Origin: Paenibacillus anaericanus
Lineage (GTDB): Bacteria > Bacillota > Bacilli > Paenibacillales > Paenibacillaceae
Length of the DNA: 62,566 nucleotides
NCBI RefSeq assembly: GCF_003994475.1
Contig: NZ_RZNY01000029.1
Location: 1 to 62,566 of the forward strand
Reading direction: 5' to 3'
Shown: positions 8,343 through 18,700 of the stretch, piece after piece
Position numbering within the stretch: position 1 is the first letter of the stretch
Layout of the letters: every line of letters begins with the position of its first letter
Translations under genes and position numbers: made by a program
Notes under the pieces: generated by a model
The model's input: only the letters and a program-made list of their open reading frames with translations
What the model was told of the DNA's origin: nothing
Database searches by the model: none

Positions 8343-9113
8343 CTATTTAAATTTAGATAGGTTTAGTAGCTTCTGAAGTAATTCCAGGAAACGCGCATAA
8401 ACCCCCTTATTTTTATGTACAGCGTAGGTCTTATACCCCGCACCCTTAATTTCTAAGCCATTTAATTGGAAACCAAAACAGCAGCCCCCATCTATTCCAA
8501 TCTTCTTATCGCCGAAATAGATCTTTGCTGAATTATGTATACGTTTTGTTGGTATATGTCCAAACACGATCGTCTTATTTAAAAGATTTGCATGATCTAG
8601 GAATTCTTCACTTCCCCACAAAAAAGATCGATCCGGTTGTGATCGGAAGTCCCCTGAAAAAGTAGGATCAATGCCCGCATGTACAAATATATGTCTATCA
8701 TCCTCGGAATAAAGCGGTAATGATTTCAAAAAATCAATATGATGTTGATAGTATAATTTGATAAAAGTTTTGGCTTTATTATATTCGGGATAGTTAAACC
8801 CCTGCTTGAACCAGTCTGTACCGACATAACTTTTCAATGTGGACAGACCCCCATTTTCAATCCATATCGCATTTTCATTACTTTCCATTGCATCAATAAA
8901 CATTTGGTCATGATTTCCGCGTAGTGCAATGACGTTCCCTTGTTCTACGAGTTGGATCACCTGTTCAATAACTTCCTTGCTCCGAAGACCTCGATCACAA
9001 TAATCACCCAGTAGAATCAATTGATCTACTGACGGTTTATACTTTGCTTTGTTCAATAACTCAGTAAATTCATCGTAACAACCGTGAATATCACTAATCA
9101 CCAGTTTCCTCAT
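8343..9113 (-). CDS. PPP-type metallophosphoesterase
   Basis: A 256-residue cytoplasmic phosphatase of the calcineurin-like family, related to bacterial PrpA/ApaH-type enzymes that act on phosphoproteins or dinucleoside polyphosphates. All signature blocks are visible: SDIHGCYDE (7-15), GDYCDRG (~46-52, with Cys where Val or Ile is usual), ALRGNHDQMF (~80-89), the downstream His in FVHAGIDP and the last His in VFGHIPT. These bind two metal ions. It ends 38 bases before the response regulator on the same strand; whether it belongs functionally with that operon is unclear. The physiological substrate cannot be assigned. Confidence 0.88.
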   Translation of the reverse strand: MRKLVISDIHGCYDEFTELLNKAKYKPSVDQLILLGDYCDRGLRSKEVIEQVIQLVEQGNVIALRGNHDQMFIDAMESNENAIWIENGGLSTLKSYVGTDWFKQGFNYPEYNKAKTFIKLYYQHHIDFLKSLPLYSEDDRHIFVHAGIDPTFSGDFRSQPDRSFLWGSEEFLDHANLLNKTIVFGHIPTKRIHNSAKIYFGDKKIGIDGGCCFGFQLNGLEIKGAGYKTYAVHKNKGVYARFLELLQKLLNLSKFK

Positions 9114-9295
9114 ACCTCAAATCCCTTTCAATATATCCTATTAAAGACAAGATCCACCCTATCTTATCACCCAACTACATGAGATGTCTGTCAAAAATGT
9201 ATATTTGCAGTGATGTACAAAAGGGATTACAATCTGAGGTAAACGTGTGTCTATTAGTAAATAATTGATCTAATAGTGCAGAAAGGAATCTACTT

Positions 9296-10168
9296 ATGTT
9301 TCGCTCCTCCTATTCGATCCGTTCAGAAGAAGCTACGATGCTTCTATTTGATTCCATGGGTTGGGAACTGATCCAATCCCCTGCATATTCATTTGACGGC
9401 CAGACTAGGTCTGAGACCAGTAATGTCATTTTTCAATATACGCTGTCTGGAGAAGGCCGGATTGAAGTCGATGGATCGGTCCATCGTTTAACGAAGGACA
9501 ACGCTTTTCTTGTGACCCTACCTAGTATGCACAAATATTATTATCCGGAAGAAGGTACGGAGCCTTGGGAATTCCTATGGTTAAACGTACGTGGTCCCTT
9601 AGCGATCCCATTATGGAATCAGTTAATTACGCATTGCGGCCCCATTGTTCAGCTCCCACAGGAATCTTCGCCTATCCGTCTATTATGGAGTATGTTTGAG
9701 GATATTCAGGTGCATGAGGAGAGAAATCTCCATGCCTTATCGGCAAAAGCGTTTCAATGGATATTATCGCTAGACAGCTTATTGAAGAAACCTACTATGT
9801 TAACTGATCATATTAAAAATGAAAAGCTTCATACAGCCGTTCAATTTATGAAAAATAATTTACACATGAATCTGAGTTTGGACGATGTTGCTGATCATAT
9901 CGGTATTTCCAAGCATCATCTTTGCAGACTATTTCAAAAAAACCTCAACCTATCACCCTTCGAATACTTAAGAAGGCGGCGGATTGAGGCAGCGGCATCC
10001 AAACTCAAAACAACAGATTTAACGATTAACCAAATCGCTGTTGAGACGGGATTTGATAATGCCAGCTACTTCGGCAAGGTCTTTCGTTCTTACTTTGGGG
10101 TCAATCCTCTAGCCTATCGGCAGCAGGACGTGGAGTTTTCGGCCAAACATGTGTTTTTTGAAACTTAG
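9296..10168 (+). CDS. AraC-family regulator with cupin sensor domain
   Basis: A 290-residue activator. Residues ~15-160 form an AraC-type cupin (YTLSGEGRIEVDG and the Tyr-rich strand after MHKYYYP), expected to bind a sugar. Residues ~185-285 hold two helix-turn-helix motifs: LSLDDVADHIGISKHHLCRL and the AraC signature INQIAVETGFDNASYFGKVF. The ATG follows AAAGGAA by nine bases. A short inverted repeat CTATTAG/CTAATAG (9251-9276) sits just upstream. It converges on the alpha-galactosidase gene, which is its most likely target, although that gene's promoter is 2.2 kb away. Confidence 0.9.
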   Translation: MFRSSYSIRSEEATMLLFDSMGWELIQSPAYSFDGQTRSETSNVIFQYTLSGEGRIEVDGSVHRLTKDNAFLVTLPSMHKYYYPEEGTEPWEFLWLNVRGPLAIPLWNQLITHCGPIVQLPQESSPIRLLWSMFEDIQVHEERNLHALSAKAFQWILSLDSLLKKPTMLTDHIKNEKLHTAVQFMKNNLHMNLSLDDVADHIGISKHHLCRLFQKNLNLSPFEYLRRRRIEAAASKLKTTDLTINQIAVETGFDNASYFGKVFRSYFGVNPLAYRQQDVEFSAKHVFFET

Positions 10169-10184
10169 CCTATGCAGATACAAA

Positions 10185-10225
10185 GAGGGCATCCCAAGCC
10201 ATTTTTATGGCTTTTGGGACACCCC
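10185..10225. terminator. Bidirectional terminator between AraC and GH36 genes
   Basis: Long imperfect hairpin, arms GAGGGCATCCCAAGCCAT and ATGGCTTTTGGGACACCCC around a short T loop. The right arm is shared almost exactly with the terminator at 48135-48176 behind the GH2 gene. Confidence 0.75.
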
Positions 10226-10233
10226 ATATCCGC

Positions 10234-12423
10234 TTAAATCTCTTTTAATACAAAAAGTTGGCTTCTGAAATCACCCTCCAAACGTGGAATAGAGAGTCCG
10301 AAGTACATCAATTCATCACCTCTATATACCTCACCGTTGTGTTGAAGACAATACGATTTATCTGGATCGAGTCCTTTCAGACGTAATCTGTTTAGCGGTG
10401 CATTGGGCTCGGCAAGGACCTTAAAGTAAGCAGCAAAAGCTTCTTTCCTGTCCTCTGATACAAACATCCACGCCGTCTCATTCCCTTCAAAAGGACTGAG
10501 CAACCGATAGAAATCTCCAGACTGGATCAGCATGCGAAGTTCCTTATACTGCGCAACCTGCTGCCGGATGTCTTCGCACTCCGATGCAGAAAGTTTGGTT
10601 AGATCCAGTTCATATCCGAAATTTCCAGACATTGCGACATGACCACGCGTTTCCAATGGGGTATTCCGTTGAACCTGGTGATTTGGAATGGCTGAAACAT
10701 GGGCTCCCATGGAGCTTGCAGGATACACCATACTTGTTCCATATTGAATCTTCAATCTTTCAACTGCATCCGTATCATCGCTAGTCCATGTCTGAGGCAT
10801 ATAATACAACATCCCCGGATCAAATCGCCCACCACCACCGGAGCAACTTTCAAATAAGATGTGTGGGAAACGGGTAACAATGCTCTCCATTACCTCATAA
10901 AGTCCAAGGATATAACGATGCCCCGTTTCGCGTTGACGTTCAGGAGGAAGCAAAGCGGAACCAATCTCCGTCATATTCCGGTTCATATCCCATTTCACAT
11001 AAGTAATCGGCGCCGATGATAACACAGAGCTGACCGAATCTATGATATAGTTACGTACATCCTGGCGCGATAAGTCCAGAATTAACTGCTGCCGAGCCAA
11101 TGTTCTTATATGTCCTGGCACATGTAGACACCAGTCTGGGTGCTCACGGTAAAGATTACTGTTGGGTGACACCATTTCCGGTTCAAACCATAAGCCAAAT
11201 TGCATTCCCATCGCCGTAATATCTTCGCCCAGCTTTCCAAGTCCTTCAGGAAGCTTACGTCGATCCTCAACCCAATCTCCCAGCGAGTTATCGTCACTAT
11301 CACGCTTCCCAAACCAACCGTCATCTAGGACAAACAACTCTAAACCAAGCTCTTTACCTGCGTGGGCAATTTCTTTTATTTTGTCCGCGTTGAAATTAAA
11401 ATACGTTGCTTCCCAGTTATTAATGAGAATCGGTCTTTGCTCATCACGGAATTTGCCTCTACACAGCCTTGTTCGATACAGCTTGTGATAGGTTCGTGAC
11501 ATTCCACCTACCCCTTCAGCTGAACGTACAAGCACGGCTTCAGGAGCCTGAAATGCATCGCCCGGTTCTAGTAACCACTGAAAATCAAATGGCTGAATGC
11601 CTACACCAACTCTAGTCATCCCGTATTGATCCACTTCTGCCTGCGCTAGAAAGCTACCGCTATAAACAAGACTAAATCCGTAAACCTCACCGTGATGTTC
11701 CGTCGCATCTTTGGCCAACAAAGCCATAAACGGATTTTGTTGATGGCTGCTGGAGCCACGTTTGCTATCTATCCGATGAATTCCGGGTACAAGTGATCTC
11801 TTATGTACATGGCGTTCTCTGGCCCACGTACCCGACAATTGCAGCATGTCAAAGTCGGAATGATGGAAATCAACATTAGCGCTTAATACTCGATTCAGTA
11901 CAACCTTGTCCTGTCCTAGGTTCTCGATACGTACGGATCGTGTGATTGCATCCAGATTGTTGAATGCTGTGTACAGAAGGGTCGCTTTTAGTCCACTTTT
12001 CACATCAAGCAGAACTATTTCCAGCGTATCCGCTTCATCTTCACTCTCAACATACGAAGAAGGTAGTCCCTCTAAACGTGGCTTTCCCTTTCTTACTGTA
12101 TAACCTTCATAGCGGAAATCAGTCACTGTCGTACCATCCTGCAAGTAGACCTCGAGTGCTGGCTCCCGGAAATCCCCATTACCGTAGGATGGAAATTCGC
12201 GGGGCAGAGTATCTAGAGAATAGGTCTTATCCTCTTGAAGAAAACTTGGACTGAATGAGGCTCTTTCCACTAAATCTAGTGGATGCTGGAAGGACTCCCC
12301 TCCTAGCTTTGGGCCCCAATAGATATGGGCTGGAATTCCACCCTTAACGATTTGAATAATATAGCTGGAATTGTTGGATCGCAAATGAAACACGCGATTA
12401 CTGTTATCATAATAAATGGACAT
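10234..12423 (-). CDS. Alpha-galactosidase, GH36
   Basis: A 729-residue cytoplasmic retaining alpha-galactosidase, full length for the family. It removes alpha-1,6-galactose from oligosaccharides such as melibiose, raffinose or galactomannan fragments. N-terminal beta-supersandwich (to ~330), then a (beta/alpha)8 barrel. Nucleophile Asp479 in YVKWDMNRN; acid/base Asp549 in TWTSDDTDA; substrate-binding VLDDGWFGKR (~365-374) and the CSGGGGRFD loop (~527-535). No signal peptide. Start ATG follows GGGGAGG by five bases. It is a single-gene unit with its own terminator, near a convergent AraC regulator. No transporter is attached; uptake could use the neighbouring importers. Confidence 0.95.
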   Translation of the reverse strand: MSIYYDNSNRVFHLRSNNSSYIIQIVKGGIPAHIYWGPKLGGESFQHPLDLVERASFSPSFLQEDKTYSLDTLPREFPSYGNGDFREPALEVYLQDGTTVTDFRYEGYTVRKGKPRLEGLPSSYVESEDEADTLEIVLLDVKSGLKATLLYTAFNNLDAITRSVRIENLGQDKVVLNRVLSANVDFHHSDFDMLQLSGTWARERHVHKRSLVPGIHRIDSKRGSSSHQQNPFMALLAKDATEHHGEVYGFSLVYSGSFLAQAEVDQYGMTRVGVGIQPFDFQWLLEPGDAFQAPEAVLVRSAEGVGGMSRTYHKLYRTRLCRGKFRDEQRPILINNWEATYFNFNADKIKEIAHAGKELGLELFVLDDGWFGKRDSDDNSLGDWVEDRRKLPEGLGKLGEDITAMGMQFGLWFEPEMVSPNSNLYREHPDWCLHVPGHIRTLARQQLILDLSRQDVRNYIIDSVSSVLSSAPITYVKWDMNRNMTEIGSALLPPERQRETGHRYILGLYEVMESIVTRFPHILFESCSGGGGRFDPGMLYYMPQTWTSDDTDAVERLKIQYGTSMVYPASSMGAHVSAIPNHQVQRNTPLETRGHVAMSGNFGYELDLTKLSASECEDIRQQVAQYKELRMLIQSGDFYRLLSPFEGNETAWMFVSEDRKEAFAAYFKVLAEPNAPLNRLRLKGLDPDKSYCLQHNGEVYRGDELMYFGLSIPRLEGDFRSQLFVLKEI

Positions 12424-12694
12424 GATATCCTCCCCAAATATAAAAGATTGTCGTATACCACAGACTTAATTTATTTAAACAGTGGCTTTAAGCCTTATTC
12501 TAGAGGCTTTGGAAAGCGTCTTCAATCTGAATATAAAAACATCTTGTAGTAAAATATTGATCTTACTTAAAAGACGTGGGCTCTTGGTGTGAACACTCGC
12601 GAACAACCAATACACCAGTCCCCAATCCCAAGTTATTCTAAAGATATTCCACAATTGAATCTTTTAACCTGTCAATGAAGTCTATATAAAAAAA
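12424..12694 (-). other. Upstream region of the GH36 gene
   Basis: About 270 bases between the GH36 start and the ganB terminator. I see no convincing ORF, cre site or clear SigA promoter; a possible -10 (TATACG) lies near 12450 without a good -35, which would fit an activator-dependent promoter. Confidence 0.3.
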
Positions 12695-12729
12695 GTAGTG
12701 AGTATACCTTTTACCGGTATGCTCACTAC
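12695..12729 (-). terminator. Terminator of the gan operon
   Basis: Stem GTAGTGAGtATACC with GGTATgCTCACTAC and a short loop, followed on the minus strand by TTTTTTTATA. It lies 62 bases past the ganB stop. Confidence 0.88.
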
Positions 12730-12790
12730 TCACCTATAGAAGTGCCAACTGCGGGTCACAGTTCCTATCACGACTTATCTGAAATATTTC

Positions 12791-15700
12791 CTAGAGGCTT
12801 GTTTCTAACTTCAACACTTCAAAAATAATTTTTGCGGCTTGCGCACGTGTTGCAAGATTCTTCGGCTGGAATTGTCCATTGCCGGTTCCTTGGATAATGC
12901 CATGTTCACTCATCACATGCACAGCATCCTGGGCATATCCCGAAATAGATGAGTCATCGGTGAAGGTGTTGTTGTAGGTCGTCCCAACGTTTAGCATCTT
13001 TAATGTAATGGTAGCACGATACACCAATACTGCCATCTCTTCTCTAGTTATTGTAGCATCACCATCGAAGGTTCCATCACCTTTGCCTGTAACAATACCC
13101 AATTGTTTAGCAGTCGATACCGAGCTAGCATACCAAGCGCTCGGAGAAACATCGGTAAAACTACTATCTGAATGTTCCCCAACCAAATCCAGTGCATTCA
13201 TCATCATGTGCAGGAATTGTGCACGCGTGACAGACTGATTTGGCTTAAACCTTCCTTCTTCAAATCCATTTACCACTTGTCTGGAAGCCAGTGATTCGAT
13301 CACATTACGTGCCCAATTAGCTTCTTCAAGATCCACAAATGAAGCAGCAACATGAACTACAATATAACTTCCTGAATGGGCCGGTTTAAACTTGATCTGC
13401 CCCGATTGAACATCGTATACTACCTTCTTAACAATTTCTAACTTACCATCAGCTGATTTATGATACACAACTACATGATGCGCTTGCTCACCAGCTTTTA
13501 ATGAGTAAGGTAACTCAATCGTTGTAATTTGAGCCGTTTCAGCATCTGATAATATCCGTCCATCAATCGAAAGTTGATATTGATAAATAGGTTCAGTCTT
13601 CACGATATTCTGAATTTCATAAGAAAGCTCTTGTGCTGCGATTATGCTCAAGCTTAACTCTAGTTTATCCTTTGCGTTGGTCAGCAATTGTTGCAGGTTC
13701 TCGTTGCTCAGCTGCCAGGTTACTCCTCCTGCTTGAAGTACAACATTCTCAACACTTGCAGAAGTCGACTTCAGCGGCTGAACAGGTATTGAAATTATAA
13801 TGTTATTTAACTTTTCTTCCTTGCCAATAGCTTCAATCAACAAGGTCTTATCCTTGAGTGACTGTAATGCCTGTTCCAAATCCTTAATCGACAACTCGGC
13901 AGTTGCCTTTCCATTCTGATCAAAAATAACGGTTACCTCAATTTGTCCATCCTTAATAACTGAGGTACTCCCCTTGTTCCCCTGTCCTGGATTTGATCCA
14001 GAGTCGGGTACTGGTGTCGGCGTCGGTGTTGGAGTCGGCGTCGGTGTTGGACCAGGATCTGGTTTAATTATTTGAGTTGTAGCATTCACTGCTACAGACA
14101 AATCAGATAGTCCGGCTTCATTCCAAGCACGTACCTTGTAGTAGTAGGTCGTTTTTGCTGTAAGACCTTTATCCACATAAAGGTTCTCAGGTACGCCTGT
14201 TACATTAAGCTTAATAAACTCTCCATCTTCATCTGCAGCGCGATAAACATCATACGTTACTGATCCAGGAACAGCATCCCAATTCACACGTATTGAATTG
14301 GTTCCAAGAACAGTTGCCGTTACCCCCTGTGGTGCAGTTGGTAACAACTCGTCTGCTTCTGTTGTCGCTGAAACGATGGAGGATCTCTCCGATTCTCCAG
14401 TACTATTTACCGCAGTGATCTGATAAGCGTACAAAGTATCTGCATCCAAACCTGCGTCATTATAGCTTGTTTCTGTAATTGGATTTTCGGTGATCCGAAT
14501 AAAGTTATCATCCGCATCACTACGATAAATATGATATCCCGTTGCGTCACTTGCCAAATCCCAAGAGAGTTGAATTGATTTCCCATGGGCTGTCGCATGA
14601 ACCTCTACAGGTGCACCCGGTACTTCTAATTGAGCAACCACATTCACTTCAATTTCTTGAGTAAACATCATTCCCCCATTAAGGTTTTCAAAGGAATCTA
14701 CATATACAGTAATACTAGCACGGCCCGGCTGATGCGTAGTGATCTCTCCGGTCTTTGAATCAACGGATGCTACTTCTGGCGTATTGGACAACCAATAAAT
14801 CGGTCTATAGTCCGAATCCCCCTGAAATACCGTAACACCCAGTTTCAATGTCGAATCTACTGCCAAATTAATTTTCCCATCAGTAGGTATACCGATACCA
14901 TCATATCGATACATCTCAATCCCTTCAACGTAAATGGGTGCCTTGATACCAATCACTGCAGTAGCTGTCAGGCCACTATCTGTTCTTGCTGTGATCGTGA
15001 CTGGCTTGATTTCTCCACCTTCACCATTGTGTTGTTTGGTAATTACAATTGCTGACTGACCATTATTGACGATGGTAGCAAGGGTTTCGTCACTAGATGT
15101 CCAGCTCACATTTTCATTGATAAAGGATGGTTGGAGAAGGGCCTTCAACTCCAAAATATCCGTCATTACAACCGTCTTGGTTGTCTCGTTCAATTCGATT
15201 GAATCCGCTTGTGTTACAAATTTCCCCATAGCACTGAACTCGGCGATAGCTGGCCAGGTTGTACCAGTCTGTTGAGAAGTTTCATTTATTGAAACTCTAA
15301 TAAATTTACCCTTGGTTCCTTCAGGAAGCAGGTGCGACACATTTTTAGAAGCACTGAATTGACCTGAATTATCCACTACTTTTGTATAGTTCGTACCATT
15401 ATTAGATACTTCAACTATATATTTCTGAGCACCCCAGAATTCCATATCGATTTGATTAATTTCAGCAATATTTCCCAGGTTAATCCACCATGAATATATT
15501 TTTCCCGCTGACGGAGCACCCGGTGACCAGGCAGTGCTTACATTTCCGTCAATTGCGTTACCGATGGGATGCTTTGCATTCGTCAGACTTGCTCCCATTT
15601 CCTTGTTCAACTGGAGTTTATCCGTAACAGAAACAGCTGCTTCTGCCGCATGACCGCCGTCCTCTGTAGTAACAGTAATTATAGCTGCTCCCGGATTGCT

Positions 15701-18700
15701 AGCTATAACAAATCCATCTTCATTTACCGAGGCTACTGCTTCGTCCGATGATGACCAGACCACGTTGGCGTTATCTGCGGACACGGGCAGAACTGTAGCT
15801 TGAAGTTGCTCATACTGACCTGAGGTTAGACTTAATTGTGACTTATTCAGTTCCACACCTGATACAGGAAGATTATCAGCGACTATTACACCTACCGTAA
15901 TACTCGCTCCCCCGTCTGCCGAAGTAATCGTGAGTGTTGCAGTACCATCTGCGACGGCTGTGATTAAACCATCAGTTACGGTGAACACTTCCAGATTACT
16001 CGAAGTCCACTGAAGTGATTTATTCGCTGCGTCCGTTGGCAACACATTTGCCACAACAGTTTGTGACCCACCCGCACGTAGTTTAATCAAGGTTGTATCT
16101 AACTCTATAGATTCTACCTTTACAGGAACTACCGTTACCTTGACTGTGTCCTTAAAATCCCCATCATCTGTTAGCACATTGATCTCAGCTTCTCCTTCAA
16201 TTATCGCTGTTACCAATCCACTCTCATCTACCTTCGCAATATTCTCATCACTTGACGACCATTTAACACCTGGGAAAGAAGCATTATCTGGTGTTATGAT
16301 AGCCTGGAGTTGTTTGGTTCGGCCGAGCCCAAGTTCAATATCGTCGGACTTAATCTCGACATTTGTTACATCTACTTTGGTAGCTTTCAGTTTAAACGAC
16401 TGAATCGCATTGCCATCCGCTGAAGCAATGGTAATATCAGCCTCTCCCTTATTATGAACAAGAAGAGTGACCTGCTTAGTCACATCCAACTGCTGTAACA
16501 ACACTCCTGGATTAGCACTTTCAGCAGCCTCACCCAGAAAACTCGCTACTTCAGGGTTAGTAGATGTATAGATCATTCGGTTATCCGTCGGTTGATTAGA
16601 AGCTTTCGCTTCTATTGTAATCCGATCACCTACAATTGCCGAAATCTCGTTATCTGTTCCCAACTGAGGTGCAGCTACGACAATGGAACTTGCTAGTTCT
16701 GGAGACGAGACAATAACCTTTCGTGTAGCAGAGTACCCACCATCCACTGTTGTTGCCTCAATTGTCGCTTCTCCTTGTTTAAGGGCAGTAACAATACCCG
16801 CTTCATTTACCACGGCAACAGATTCATCGTTTGATGTCCATTCGATGTTGGTGTAAGCAAATTGATTATTCGGATATACCGTTGGAACAACTTGATTGCT
16901 TTGTCCAGCGAACAATTTGAGATCGCCCGCAGGCAGATCTATACCCGTAACCGCAGTAGGCTCAACCGCATAAGTCCCTGATATCCCACTGTGAGACAAT
17001 TTGCCATTCAATGGCTTGGCTGATGCCTTGCCACGCCACAGGTAGGCATATATCCCATCGGAGGCATGTCCATCATAAGTAAATAGGGTTCGGTTATCAA
17101 TCGTATTTCCATATTCGGAAGTACTTCCTCCTGGAATCCATGGACTGAACCATTCCCCATGGCCCTCTCCCTTGGCAATCCATTCAGCTGCCCAATAGAA
17201 AAATCCAATTTCTGCATCATAGGCATTCGGTACATCCCGGAAAGTCTGCATATATTCAAGCAACCAGTTGTACTGACCACGCTGTGATACTTCATAATAT
17301 TTGTTACTCATTGCGGAGCCATTACCAACTGGATCAAAGTTATCTCTCGTATGAGCGAGTGCGGTTTCCGAGAAAATAACATCCTTACCCTTCCATTTGT
17401 TCAAATTGTTATTAAGCATCGATACAATGCTCCCGCTTTCGCGTCCACCGTACAAGGAATAAGCTTCTCCATCCCATTTCACACCACTAGATGAATTTGC
17501 GTCATACCATGAGTTAGTCGTATCAACATCATATCCGTTATTTAGATGTAGAAATCCTCGCGTCGTTGGTGAGGCATCCTTTACCGCCTGATATGACGCA
17601 TTTATTAGCTTCGTAAAACCCGTTCTGTCCTTAGACGAAATTTTTCCTTCTGGCCAGACAACACCTGAATTTTCTTCGTTGCCCAATTTCACTGAATGAG
17701 GTGCCACGCCCTCATCTACTAACGACTTAATGAAATCATAGCAATAATTGTACATCGTAGTTTGCAGCTGATCCAAATCCTGATTGAACCATGATAGCGG
17801 TTTCCAGGCTTTAGCTTGGCTCATCCAATTATCACTGTAATGAAACGATACTTCAAAATCCATATGATGCTGTTTGGCCCGCTTGCCAATTTCCAACGCC
17901 TGTTCCTTACCAAAATAGCCCGGTATCATTTGAAGCGGAGCAAAAACCGTACCTAAGTGAGCCAAATCATTTATATATGTAATATCACTTCCTTGTTTTG
18001 GAAGATCATTACGAAGTCCCGCCTGATAATCCTTCCATTCATCTTCCTTATAGATATAATTTCCCGCTTCTACAAAGAACATAGAAGTTACAGCATTAAC
18101 ACCCCGATTTCGCATAATATCGAAGAAATCTTGTTCAACATTGTTGGCTTTATATTTACCACCGAAGTCTTCAACGATCATGAGAAATGACACATCAACA
18201 CCTTTAACAATGGTGTTATCCATTTCAAACAAATCTAGGCTATCCGCGTAGCCGTAACCAGAGCCATCCGCTGTTCTTTCAACATAAATTGTTGCGGTTG
18301 TTTCGGCAGGTCCTGTGCGGAAGGCTACTGGAAGCAACGTGTAGCCTGTTGTCGCGGATGGGGCAACGCGTGACTCCTGAATCCCTTCCACGCCAATTCT
18401 CACTCGATCAGTAGAATTCTCCACCTTTGCACGAACGGTTGCCACATAATCCGTGTTCGGCTTTACGGAAACAGTCTGGGCAACTTTAGACCCTGTACCA
18501 AGCTTGGCTGCATAGTTTCCAGCATCCGCTTGTCCAGGAACTACGGATACGTCTCCGGTAACAGTCCAGGCATTTTTGGTTCCGCTTTCAAAACTCCAAT
18601 CTGCAAGTGGATTATTATCTGAATGCTCCATAAAGAACTCCACTTCATCAACTTCAATGGAAAGATTTGCTGGAGCATCTTTTAAATAGATACCAATGGT

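Noticed and set aside
9251..9276. Inverted repeat CTATTAG/CTAATAG before the AraC gene
   Set aside because: Seven-base A+T-rich arms are likely by chance and no second copy was found near GH36.
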